From Candidatus Minthenecus merdequi (lineage in GTDB: Bacteria > Bacteroidota > Bacteroidia > Bacteroidales > Paludibacteraceae): DNA of 8,911 nucleotides. Position 1 is the stretch's first letter, and each line of letters starts with the position of its first letter. The stretch spans positions 1 to 8,911 of the forward strand of contig JAGHVI010000153.1 in NCBI GenBank assembly GCA_018064385.1. The letters are read 5' to 3'. Below, piece after piece: positions 1 to 6,855 of this stretch. The notes below the pieces were generated by a model. That model worked only from the letters and a program-made list of their open reading frames with translations, searched no databases and was not told where the DNA came from. Both the position numbers and the translations under genes were made by a program.

Positions 1-582
1 GAATGGATAATTTGCGATTTCGGGTTTTGCAGCCGAGACAACGCTGAGCAGTGTTGATTTGCCTGCATTAGGGAAGCCAACCAACCCAACATCAGCTAAC
101 AATTTCAGTTCAAAGATTACATTTATCTCTTGCCTTGGTTCGCCAGGTTGTGCAAATCTCGGGGTTTGGTTGGTGGCACTGCGGAAATGCCAATTGCCCA
201 AGCCTCCTCTGCCGCCTTTCAGCAGTATGAATTCCTGTTTATCTTCGGTGATGTCACAAATAAATTCACCTGTGTCGGCATTATGCACTGTAGTTCCGCA
301 GGGAACGTCAATGTACTCGTCCTTTCCGTTTGCACCGAAACTGCGAGACTCGCCACCCGAACCTCCGTCCGTTGCCATTATGTGGCGGGTGTAGCGAAGG
401 TGTATCAGTGTCCAGTAGTTTTTGTTTCCGCGCACTATGACGTGACCACCACGTCCACCATCTCCACCGTCAGGGCCTCCTTTGGGAACATATTTAGCGC
501 GATGCAGATGAGCCGAACCTGGTCCTCCGTGACCTGAGCGGCAATATATTTTAGCGTAGTCTATGAAGTTGGATTCTGCCAT
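1..582 (-). CDS. obg: Obg-family GTPase, 5' part only (runs off the window)
   Basis: Large P-loop GTPase that binds the 50S ribosomal subunit and acts in late ribosome assembly and stress control (family knowledge). The first 194 codons are visible when the minus strand is read from the ATG at 580-582. Residues 1-158 form the glycine-rich Obg fold, with typical stretches KGGPDGGDGGRGG (34-46) and LKGGRGGLGN (121-130). The G domain then begins, with the Walker A motif GFPNAGKST at 169-177. The sequence stops at NYPF, just before the expected TTL switch I motif, so the remaining G motifs and C-terminal domain lie outside. No frameshift is visible. The start overlaps the adk stop by one base (TAATG), which suggests translational coupling. 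It is the last visible gene of the hpt-adk-obg unit. Identification is firm; nothing can be said about the C-terminus. Confidence 0.96.
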   Translation of the reverse strand, partial: MAESNFIDYAKIYCRSGHGGPGSAHLHRAKYVPKGGPDGGDGGRGGHVIVRGNKNYWTLIHLRYTRHIMATDGGSGGESRSFGANGKDEYIDVPCGTTVHNADTGEFICDITEDKQEFILLKGGRGGLGNWHFRSATNQTPRFAQPGEPRQEINVIFELKLLADVGLVGFPNAGKSTLLSVVSAAKPEIANYPF

Positions 583-1154
583 TATTGATGCGCATCGATG
601 ATTTTTTTGATTTGAGCGAAACAATCTTCCACAGTAGTGTTGTTGTCAGCCTCGGTCAGGCGATTACTTTGACGGTAGAACTCAATTACAGGCAAAGTGT
701 TTTCGGTATAAACAGCCAAGCGTTTTTCGATAGTTTCTTTGTTGTCATCAGAGCGGCCAGAGGTTTGACCACGAAGAATCAGTCGTTCAACCAAAGTTTC
801 GTGTTTTACGTTCATAACCAGTAGGATGTCAATCTTTTCGCCCATACTGATAAGCATTTTGTCGAGGGCGTCAGCTTGTGCAACTGTTCTAGGGAAACCA
901 TCAAAGATGAACCCTTTAGCATCCTTGTGTTCGAGGATTTGCTTATGAAGCATCTCAATCATCACATTGTCTGGCACAAGTTTGCCGTCAGCGATGATAT
1001 GTTCAGCCAGTTGTCCAATTTCGGAGCCGGCTTTGATTTCAGCTCTCAGCATATCTCCTGTTGAGATATGGTGCAACCCGTAGTTTTTGACTATCAAGTC
1101 GCTTTGTGTCCCTTTGCCAGAGCCAGGGGCACCTGTGATTACTATATTAAGCAT
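582..1154 (-). CDS. adk: Adenylate kinase, short-lid type
   Basis: Cytoplasmic enzyme catalysing ATP + AMP = 2 ADP, which balances adenylate pools. The protein has 190 residues. The P-loop is GAPGSGKGTQ at 8-17, the AMP-binding region includes STGDMLR at 31-37, and DGFPRT is at 85-90. The LID is the short form: RLILRGQTSGRSDD (124-137) leads directly into the RL..Y helix (145-149). It lacks the roughly 27-residue long lid and any Cys4 zinc site, a form common in Bacteroidota. Length is normal for short-lid Adk. The ATG at 1152-1154 lies 26 bases after the hpt stop with no clear Shine-Dalgarno and no recognisable promoter in the gap, so cotranscription with hpt is likely. The stop shares a base with the obg start. 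Nothing is odd in the catalytic motifs. Confidence 0.97.
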   Translation of the reverse strand: MLNIVITGAPGSGKGTQSDLIVKNYGLHHISTGDMLRAEIKAGSEIGQLAEHIIADGKLVPDNVMIEMLHKQILEHKDAKGFIFDGFPRTVAQADALDKMLISMGEKIDILLVMNVKHETLVERLILRGQTSGRSDDNKETIEKRLAVYTENTLPVIEFYRQSNRLTEADNNTTVEDCFAQIKKIIDAHQ

Positions 1155-1180
1155 ATAACAGCGTATTAAGTGAATCTACC

Positions 1181-1717
1181 TTAGTTTTTCAATTTATAAA
1201 CCGACCTCAGATTACGTCCGTATTGGTTGTAATCCAAGCCAAAGCCGACGATAAAGTCGTCCTTGATTTCCATCAATTTGTAGTCAATTTTGATGTTGTA
1301 CTTCATCAGTTGAGGTTTGACGAAAGCAGCGGCAATTTTCACTTGCTTAACCTCTTTTTTCTCCAGCATTTCGAGCATAGATTTCATTGTCAGACCAGAC
1401 TCTACAATATCCTCAATAATGACAACGGTACGACCTTTTACGTCTTTTGTAAGACTCAACTGTTCTTTCAATTCGCCAGTAGATTGTGTGCCTGCATACG
1501 AAGAAACCTTCACGAAGGCTATCTCGGCGGCAAAGTTTAGTCGCTTCATCAACTCGGCGGCAAAGATGAATGCGCCACTGAGCATTACCACGAAAAGCGG
1601 ATTTTCGCCTTCAAGGTCAGCTTGCATCTTGTCTTTTATGATGTCCAATCTGCGTTCAATTTCTTCGTAAGGTATGTATAAATCAAATACTTTGTCTAAA
1701 ACTTTAACTTCGTCCAT
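1181..1717 (-). CDS. hpt: Hypoxanthine(-guanine) phosphoribosyltransferase
   Basis: Purine salvage enzyme that transfers phosphoribose from PRPP to hypoxanthine, and probably guanine, giving IMP or GMP. From the ATG at 1715-1717 it is 178 residues, a usual family length. Motifs: the PPi loop LSGAFIF at 46-52, the flexible-loop SSY at 72-74, the PRPP-binding motif IIEDIVESGLT at 100-110, and the base-binding end VGFGLDYNQYGRN at 157-169. The frame stays open to a TTG at 1741, but that codon lies within the -7 element at 1739-1746, so the ATG at 1717 is preferred. It leaves a leader of roughly 15-20 bases. Odd point: residue 106 is Glu (codon at 1400-1402), where most HPRTs have the Asp of the ED(I/V)(I/V)DTG motif. 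It heads the hpt-adk-obg unit. Family assignment is firm; base preference is not readable from sequence. Confidence 0.94.
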   Translation of the reverse strand: MDEVKVLDKVFDLYIPYEEIERRLDIIKDKMQADLEGENPLFVVMLSGAFIFAAELMKRLNFAAEIAFVKVSSYAGTQSTGELKEQLSLTKDVKGRTVVIIEDIVESGLTMKSMLEMLEKKEVKQVKIAAAFVKPQLMKYNIKIDYKLMEIKDDFIVGFGLDYNQYGRNLRSVYKLKN

Positions 1718-1738
1718 AATTGATATGAAAATTTGGTG

Positions 1739-1746
1739 CAAAGATA
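1739..1746 (-). promoter_or_regulatory. Probable hpt promoter, -7 element
   Basis: Read on the minus strand this is TATCTTTG, an exact match to the Bacteroidota TAnnTTTG -7 consensus. It ends 21 bases before the hpt ATG, a plausible distance for a short leader. No good -33 TTG is found at 19-21 bases upstream, so the call rests on the -7 element and its position. It would drive hpt-adk-obg. Confidence 0.6.
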
Positions 1747-1813
1747 CGAATAATAAATTTATAAACCTAATTTTTGGCGAATATTATTATACTATGCTTT
1801 AAATTTTCTTTAT

Positions 1814-2002
1814 TGGGTGGTTCTGTTAATTAGGTTGAGACCATTTTGAAGTTTATTTTTGGCAGATTGCTGTGCGGAAGAAGGGAGCAATGCGGGCTAT
1901 GTGACCGACTGACAAGCAGCAAGATGCAAAAATAAATTCAAAAGCGTCCAGCCAAGAACCATCCGCCTTGCAACTTAAAAACATAATTAATAGAACCACC
2001 CA
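1814..2002. mobile_element. MITE-like inverted-repeat element (possible IS remnant)
   Basis: The ends are 23-bp inverted repeats: 1814-1836 begins TGGGTGGTTCT and 1980-2002, read in reverse complement, begins the same way. They match at 21 of 23 positions. A second inverted pair lies inside (1844-1872 and 1917-1943). There is no transposase or other open frame, so it is non-autonomous or a remnant. Its core (about 1873-1920) is clearly more GC-rich than the surrounding AT-rich spacer. The flanks TCTTTATT (1807-1814) and TCTATATT (2003-2010) match 7 of 8 and could be a decayed target duplication, but the DNA is AT-rich and the exact tip is uncertain by one base. GGG-starting ends and 8-bp duplications would fit an IS1595-like family; that is a guess. 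An alternative is a structured RNA or regulatory palindrome. Confidence 0.6.
1844..1943. repeat. Inner inverted-repeat pair within the element
   Basis: The left arm 1844-1872 (from TTTTGAAGTTTATTTTTG to TTGCTG) is repeated in inverted orientation at 1917-1943. Aligned with two single-base gaps, 25 of 27 paired positions agree. The arms enclose a 44-base GC-richer core. The spacing to the outer repeats is unequal: 7 bases on the left and 36 on the right. The element therefore has roughly 29 extra bases on the topA side. Confidence 0.75.
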
Positions 2003-2049
2003 TCTATATTTTTTTTGCAAAAAAGGTGGTATATCTGAATTTTTTGTTG

Positions 2050-2057
2050 TAACTTTG
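2050..2057 (+). promoter_or_regulatory. Probable topA promoter, -7 element
   Basis: TAACTTTG is an exact match to the Bacteroidota TAnnTTTG -7 consensus and is followed by a GC-rich start region. It lies 38 bases before the topA ATG. The -33 region at the expected spacing (about 2026-2030) is only a weak TGG-like match. It sits 47 bases beyond the right end of the inverted-repeat element. Confidence 0.6.
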
Positions 2058-2095
2058 CGCCCCGAAATAGTAAACCGAATAAGCGAACATTTATT

Positions 2096-4408
2096 ATGCC
2101 ATCAAATCTTGTAATTGTAGAGTCTCCTGCAAAGGCTAAGACTATCGAAAAGTTTCTGGGAAAGGATTTTAAGGTGATGTCTTCGTATGGGCATATCCGT
2201 GATTTGAAGAAAAATGGTTTAGGAATAAATATAGAGGATAGTTTTGCACCGCTCTACGAAATTCCAGTTGATAAGAAAAAAGTTGTCTCTGAACTGACCA
2301 AAGCTGCCCAAGCTGCTGAAGTAGTGTGGTTGGCATCTGATGAAGATCGCGAGGGGGAGGCTATAGCTTGGCATCTTTATGAAGTTCTGAACTTGAAGAA
2401 TAAAACAACCCATCGAATAGTATTCCATGAGATAACGAAGGATGCTATTCTTGAGGCAATACAAAATCCGCGTGATATTAATATAAATGTGGTAGATGCT
2501 CAGCAGGCGCGGCGAGTTCTTGACCGTATTGTTGGATTTGAACTTAGTCCAGTACTATGGAAAAAAATCAAGACATCGCTTTCGGCAGGTCGAGTGCAGT
2601 CTGTCACGGTGAGATTAGTTGTAGAGCGTGAGCGTGAGATAAACAAATTTGAACCAGAAGAGTCATATCGTATAGTAGGAGAGTTTATTGCAGAGGGAGG
2701 TATCCGTTTCAAGGCAGAACTTCGTTCGAAAATTCCGACAAAAAGGAAGGCTCACGGACTTCTGAAACGTGCAGCAGCCGCAAGTGGTTTCAAGGTTTCA
2801 TCTGTTGAGACCAAGCCTATGAAACGTCATCCGCTTCCACCATTTACCACATCAACACTTCAGCAGGAAGCTTCGCGCAAATATGGTTTTCCGGTTGCAA
2901 CGACAATGCAAGTTGCGCAGTCGTTGTATGAACAAGGAAAAATCACTTATATGCGTACAGACTCGGTTAATCTGTCATCGCTTGCACTTGCTGCATCGCG
3001 TAAGGTGATAACTGACTTGTATGGCAAAGAGTATTATAATGGTCATCAATATACAACCAAGTCAAAAGGGGCACAGGAGGCACACGAGGCAATCCGACCT
3101 ACTTATGTGGATGTTCGCGATGTCAATGGCACACTTCAGGAACGTCGTCTATATGACCTTATTTGGAAACGGACTGTTGCTTCGCAAATGGCAGATGCTG
3201 AAATTGAAAGGACTACAGTAACAGTTGAGATGAATGACTCGGACGACAAATTCTATGCTTCGGGCGAGTGCGTCAAATTCGAGGGTTATCGCAAAATCTA
3301 CAGTGAATCCTATGATGATGCACAGGAGGAGATACAGGTACTTCCTAATATTAAGGAGGGTATGTCTATCTCGCTATGCAATATGTTAGCTACGCAGCGA
3401 TTCACGGCAAAGCCTTCGCGATACACAGAGGCTTCGTTGGTTCATAAACTTGAGGAACTTGGCATAGGACGTCCTTCTACATACGCTCCGATTATTTCAA
3501 CCATAATCAAGCGAGGTTATGTTGACAAACACGAAATTGAAAATCCTGAGCGTCAGTATAGCAGTCTTCTTCTGCAGAATGGCGAAATCAGCGAAGGCTA
3601 CAGGGTTGACAAGGCATACGTTGAGAAGGGTAAGCTCTCTCCAACAGACATAGGTCTTGTGGTCAATGACTACCTTATGGACAATTTCCCTAATATAATG
3701 GACTATAACTTCACTGCCAATGTTGAGGAGCAGTTTGACCAGATAGCGGAAGGCGAAATGAAGTGGGTAGATTCGATTGGCACATTCTATACACCATTCC
3801 ATGTGAATGTTGATACTGCTTCAAACTCAGTGCAGAAAGCCAAGGTCGGTGAACGGCAGGTGGGTGTTGACCCTGTTTCGGGCGAACCTGTTTTTGTAAA
3901 AATAGGTCGCTATGGTCCTGTTGCACAGATTGGTGTATCAGGTGATGAAGAACATAAACCCAGGTTTGCTTCGCTTAGGGCAGGGCAGAGACTTGAAACC
4001 ATCACATTGGAAGAGACTCTTGAGCTCTTCAAACTGCCATACGAACTTGGAGAATTTGAGGGTAAGAAACTCATTGTAGGAGTTGGACGTTTTGGGCCTT
4101 ACCTGCGTTTTGGAAGCAATTATGTCTCGATTCCTAAGACTGACGACCCTATGTCGCTTACGCTAGTGCGTGCAATGCAGATAATCAGTGAAAAGCGTGC
4201 AGCAGATCTTGCAAAAATTGTTGTTAAATTTGAGGACAATGATATCACAGTGTTGCGTGGTCGTATGAATTCTGTCTATATTTCGCATGGTGGAGAGAAT
4301 TACCGCATACCGAAAACTGTTGATGCAGAACACATCACTCTTGAGCAATGTCTTGAAATTATCGGTAACGAGTCAAACAAGACTAAAGCTATAAAAAAGA
4401 AGAAATAA
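2096..4408 (+). CDS. topA: DNA topoisomerase I (type IA)
   Basis: Relaxes negative supercoils by cutting one strand through a 5'-phosphotyrosine link, opposing gyrase on the nucleoid. The protein has 770 residues. The TOPRIM domain includes VIVESPAKAKT (6-16, Glu9) and the acidic triad in SDEDREGEA (81-89). SAGRVQSV is at 163-170, the catalytic tyrosine is Tyr285 in ITYMRTDS, AHEAIRPT is at 329-336, and LGIGRPSTYAPI is at 455-466. The C-terminus has no four-cysteine zinc ribbons. It instead carries GRYGPVAQIG (604-613) and GRFGPYLRFG (664-673), followed by a weaker third copy near 721-740, as in the Toprim_C repeat type, then a lysine-rich tail (IKKKK). Length and layout fit Bacteroidota TopA. 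The ATG at 2096 lacks a Shine-Dalgarno, as is usual here. It is transcribed alone, divergent from hpt and convergent with recX. Confidence 0.97.
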   Translation: MPSNLVIVESPAKAKTIEKFLGKDFKVMSSYGHIRDLKKNGLGINIEDSFAPLYEIPVDKKKVVSELTKAAQAAEVVWLASDEDREGEAIAWHLYEVLNLKNKTTHRIVFHEITKDAILEAIQNPRDININVVDAQQARRVLDRIVGFELSPVLWKKIKTSLSAGRVQSVTVRLVVEREREINKFEPEESYRIVGEFIAEGGIRFKAELRSKIPTKRKAHGLLKRAAAASGFKVSSVETKPMKRHPLPPFTTSTLQQEASRKYGFPVATTMQVAQSLYEQGKITYMRTDSVNLSSLALAASRKVITDLYGKEYYNGHQYTTKSKGAQEAHEAIRPTYVDVRDVNGTLQERRLYDLIWKRTVASQMADAEIERTTVTVEMNDSDDKFYASGECVKFEGYRKIYSESYDDAQEEIQVLPNIKEGMSISLCNMLATQRFTAKPSRYTEASLVHKLEELGIGRPSTYAPIISTIIKRGYVDKHEIENPERQYSSLLLQNGEISEGYRVDKAYVEKGKLSPTDIGLVVNDYLMDNFPNIMDYNFTANVEEQFDQIAEGEMKWVDSIGTFYTPFHVNVDTASNSVQKAKVGERQVGVDPVSGEPVFVKIGRYGPVAQIGVSGDEEHKPRFASLRAGQRLETITLEETLELFKLPYELGEFEGKKLIVGVGRFGPYLRFGSNYVSIPKTDDPMSLTLVRAMQIISEKRAADLAKIVVKFEDNDITVLRGRMNSVYISHGGENYRIPKTVDAEHITLEQCLEIIGNESNKTKAIKKKK

Positions 4409-4409
4409 C

Positions 4410-4451
4410 TTATAAAAAATGCCGACCTAAAAAGGTTGGCATTTTTTATAA
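4410..4451. terminator. Bidirectional intrinsic terminator shared by topA and recX
   Basis: The arms 4410-4427 and 4434-4451 pair over 18 bp around a 6-base loop (TAAAAA), with a single G-T mismatch (ATGCCGACC against GGTTGGCAT). An A-tract leads in and a T-tract follows on either strand, so it can end transcripts from both directions. The hairpin starts 2 bases after the topA stop, and the recX stop codon (4446-4448) lies inside its right arm. Confidence 0.92.
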
Positions 4452-4883
4452 AAGCTCGGAAATGATGCTACTTTCAAATCCTCTTGCCAGAGCAAAATTA
4501 TATAGTTTACCTTTAATTTCATATTCGCTCTTTCCATTTATCTTCTTTCTCTGGTTTTCAATCAACTCTTTCAACGCATCAATATATTTCTTTTCATCAA
4601 TTTCGTTTAAAGCATTTTGAATAAGCTCATCATCTATTTTTTTAGCTTTCAGCATTATCCAAATTTTTTTTCTTCCCCAGTGGTTAAAGCGGAATTTGTC
4701 TCGGACGTATGCTTTGGCATATCTTGCATTATCGATGAAATTTTCCTGGACAAGCCACTTGACAATCTCGTTTTTTTCTTCAATGCAAATCTCACAACTG
4801 CGTAATTTATCCAAAACGTCTTGTTCACAATGTTCTGAACGAGAGCAGAAGTTTGCCATTTTTTCTAATATCACCTTGTCCAT
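4446..4883 (-). CDS. recX: Regulatory protein RecX
   Basis: Small cytoplasmic protein that binds RecA and modulates filament growth and strand exchange (family knowledge). The protein has 145 residues and is helical and lysine-rich. Recognisable segments are CSRSEHCEQDVLDKL (13-27), the FIDNARYAKAYVRDKF block (49-64) and NHWGRKKI (67-74). The third helical repeat near the end is weak, and the protein is somewhat shorter than E. coli RecX. The start at 4881-4883 lies within the end of prmC, giving a 13-base overlap in another frame, so translation is probably coupled. recA is not in the window. Its stop lies within the shared terminator. An A8 run in the coding strand (4664-4671) spans codons of the conserved GRKKI segment. 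Identification is good, although RecX family members diverge widely. Confidence 0.9.
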   Translation of the reverse strand: MDKVILEKMANFCSRSEHCEQDVLDKLRSCEICIEEKNEIVKWLVQENFIDNARYAKAYVRDKFRFNHWGRKKIWIMLKAKKIDDELIQNALNEIDEKKYIDALKELIENQRKKINGKSEYEIKGKLYNFALARGFESSIISELL

Positions 4884-5686
4884 ATTCCGCTTACAAATCG
4901 GTCGTTACCGAACATATCTTTTCTTATTTTGACATCTTTATAACCATAATGTTTGAAAACATCAGCAGTTTCTGAGCCAAATGCTCTATTTATTTCGACA
5001 TAAAATCTACCGCTATTATTCAGATGATAACGTCCAAAATCAGCGATGGCTTTGTAGAAAATCAGAGGGTCGTCCTCATTGGTATAAAGAGCCAATTCGG
5101 GTTCAAAATCAAGTACGTTAGCCTCCATTGTGGCTTTCTCGGATGGCTTGATATATGGTGGGTTAGAGACAATAACATCAAACATTCCATAAACGAGAGA
5201 GGGGTTAAGCACATTGTCTTTAACCAAATCAATATTAACGTTATTTGCTGAAAAATTTTCGTTTGCCAACTCTATTGCCTTGTCTGAAAATTCCATTGCA
5301 GAGACATTCCATCTTCGTCCCAAAGCAACGGCAATACAACCACTTCCTGTTCCTATATCTATTATATTCAGGTTGTTATTCTTCTCGTTTTGTATAATCC
5401 ACATCACCATCTCCTCAGTTTCGGGGCGGGGAATCAATGCTCTGCGGTCACATTTAATCCTGTTCCCGCAGAACATTGTCCATCCTATTATATGCTGGAT
5501 AGGTTCGTTTTGCAAAGCCCTTTCCACCATCTCTTTGGCCTTTGGCACATCATCTAAATTCAACCCTCTGAGCAATATCTCTGCTAGGGTAAGACCTGTT
5601 GCTTCTTCAGCTATGATGTGGGCAATGGCTCTTCCTTCGTCACGTTGGTAAACCTCAGCCAGCAGGTTAGTTATCTCTCTTATCAT
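4871..5686 (-). CDS. prmC: Peptide chain release factor N5-glutamine methyltransferase
   Basis: Methylates the glutamine of the GGQ motif in release factors RF1 and RF2 using S-adenosylmethionine, which improves translation termination. The protein has 271 residues, typical for the family. The N-terminal helical domain (about 1-75) ends in EPIQHIIGW (61-69). Next come LIPRPETEEMV (84-94), the SAM-binding motif I IIDIGTGSGCIAV (108-120), the catalytic NPPYI (175-179) that holds the target glutamine, and the closing RKDMFGNDR (255-263). The ATG at 5684-5686 follows the dnaN stop by 15 bases with no separate promoter seen. The stop overlaps the recX start. Adjacency of prmC and recX fits other Bacteroidales from memory. 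Nothing key is missing. Confidence 0.95.
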   Translation of the reverse strand: MIREITNLLAEVYQRDEGRAIAHIIAEEATGLTLAEILLRGLNLDDVPKAKEMVERALQNEPIQHIIGWTMFCGNRIKCDRRALIPRPETEEMVMWIIQNEKNNNLNIIDIGTGSGCIAVALGRRWNVSAMEFSDKAIELANENFSANNVNIDLVKDNVLNPSLVYGMFDVIVSNPPYIKPSEKATMEANVLDFEPELALYTNEDDPLIFYKAIADFGRYHLNNSGRFYVEINRAFGSETADVFKHYGYKDVKIRKDMFGNDRFVSGIWTR

Positions 5687-5701
5687 TCGATAAGTTGGTC
5701 A

Positions 5702-6826
5702 TCATTTGATGAGCATAGGCATTACGAGGTGTAGCAGGTCTTCGCCTTCTTTAATTTCGTTTGGTATGAAGATAGCTGCTCTTGAAGAATCGCCGAGTTT
5801 GATTCTGACATTCTGACTATCAATGTTAGAGAGGACATCAGCCACTTGAGTAGCTCTAAAACCAATCATCATATCATCACCATTGTATTGGCAAGTCATT
5901 GTCTCCATACCAAATCGACTTGTGTCAATATCCTGAGCGCGGAGTTCTATAGTATTGTTGCTCACGGACATCTTGATGAGACAAGTAGCAGGATTTGCGT
6001 ACACCATCAGTCGGCGGATAGCACTATTTAGGATTTCACGGTCAATGATAAGTTCGTAAGGGTTATCCTTTGGAATAACGGCGTTATAGTTAGGATATTT
6101 GCCTTCAATTTGTTTGCTTATCATAGTGAACTCGTCTGTTTTTATGATAATGTTCATTTCGTTGAAAGAGACATCGACTTCCTTTGTGTCGTTGTTAGAC
6201 AGAATACTCTTAATCAGTAAAGCAGTTTTCTTAGGCATTATGAAAGAGCAAGGGTCATCTGTCTTAATATTGGAGAATGTGTTTTTTGTGAGTTTATGAG
6301 CGTCGGTAGCGGCAAAAATCAGTTTATCCTCCTGCATATCGATGAAGATACCAGTCATAGCAGGTCTTCTGGCGTCAACAGATGTAGAGATAATAGTATT
6401 GCTGACACCTGTAAAGAGTTGGTTAGTAGGTATGATGAGGTGTCTCATCTCTTGGTTGAGGTCTATGTTTTCGGGATATCCATCGCCCTTAAGTCCTATG
6501 AGATTGTATTTACCGGTAGAACTTTTGATTATGACCTCCATATTTTCTTCGTTGATTTCTATCTCTATGTTCTGCTCAGGGAAACTTCTGAGTGTTTCTG
6601 TTATCAGTTTTGCGGGCAGTGCGATTGAAAAATTGGGACCTGTGGTTTCAATCTCTTTGGTAGTAATGATTGTGTTTTCGAGATTTGTGCCTATAATGGT
6701 CAATTTAGAGTCCTCAACTTTGAATAAGGCATTATCCAGAATAGGCATAATGTTGTTTGGTGCGATTACACGGTTGACCAGTTGCATGCAATTCAGCAAT
6801 ACACTGCTTGAGATGTTGATTGTCAT
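5702..6826 (-). CDS. dnaN: DNA polymerase III beta subunit (sliding clamp)
   Basis: Forms the dimeric ring that tethers replicative polymerase and other clamp-binding proteins to DNA. The protein has 374 residues, close to the usual length of about 366-375, enough for the three similar clamp domains. Diagnostic segments are PILDNALF (28-35) in domain 1, RPAMTGIF (154-161) and ATDAHKL (173-179) in domain 2, EGKYPNYNAVIP (241-252) at the domain 2/3 boundary, and the C-terminal LVMPMLIK (367-374), whose MPM is part of the partner-binding pocket. The ATG at 6824-6826 lies 29 bases after the gyrB stop. The leader is A-rich without a Shine-Dalgarno or clear promoter, so it is probably transcribed from the gyrB promoter. 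Neither dnaA nor recF, the classic neighbours, is adjacent. Confidence 0.96.
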   Translation of the reverse strand: MTINISSSVLLNCMQLVNRVIAPNNIMPILDNALFKVEDSKLTIIGTNLENTIITTKEIETTGPNFSIALPAKLITETLRSFPEQNIEIEINEENMEVIIKSSTGKYNLIGLKGDGYPENIDLNQEMRHLIIPTNQLFTGVSNTIISTSVDARRPAMTGIFIDMQEDKLIFAATDAHKLTKNTFSNIKTDDPCSFIMPKKTALLIKSILSNNDTKEVDVSFNEMNIIIKTDEFTMISKQIEGKYPNYNAVIPKDNPYELIIDREILNSAIRRLMVYANPATCLIKMSVSNNTIELRAQDIDTSRFGMETMTCQYNGDDMMIGFRATQVADVLSNIDSQNVRIKLGDSSRAAIFIPNEIKEGEDLLHLVMPMLIK

Positions 6827-6855
6827 GTTTTTATGTAGTTTTATTGATTGTCAGA

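Larger units (their letters stand above)
1718..2095. other. Divergent intergenic region between hpt and topA
   Basis: This 378-base spacer holds no supportable protein gene. From left to right it contains the short hpt leader and -7 element, about 68 bases of very AT-rich DNA, the inverted-repeat element at 1814-2002 with a more GC-rich core, and another AT-rich stretch that includes the topA -7 element and leader. The element lies between the two promoters without interrupting either -7 site. Confidence 0.85.

Noticed and set aside
59..537. Two plus-strand open frames of 111 and 135 codons
   Set aside because: They lie antisense to the clearly coding obg gene, match no recognisable family, and are explained by obg codon composition.
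1866..1891. ATTGCT...AGCAAT small hairpin inside the element core, considered as an ncRNA or attenuator
   Set aside because: It is a 6-bp stem with a 14-base loop, too weak alone, with no T-tract after it and no adjacent leader peptide.
4393..4451. A-AAA-AAG slippery heptamer at the end of topA followed 10 bases later by a strong hairpin, like a programmed -1 frameshift site
   Set aside because: The heptamer simply encodes the lysine tail, and the hairpin with its T-tract is a transcription terminator that also serves recX. Shifted reading would add unrelated antisense-recX sequence. Coincidence is far more likely.
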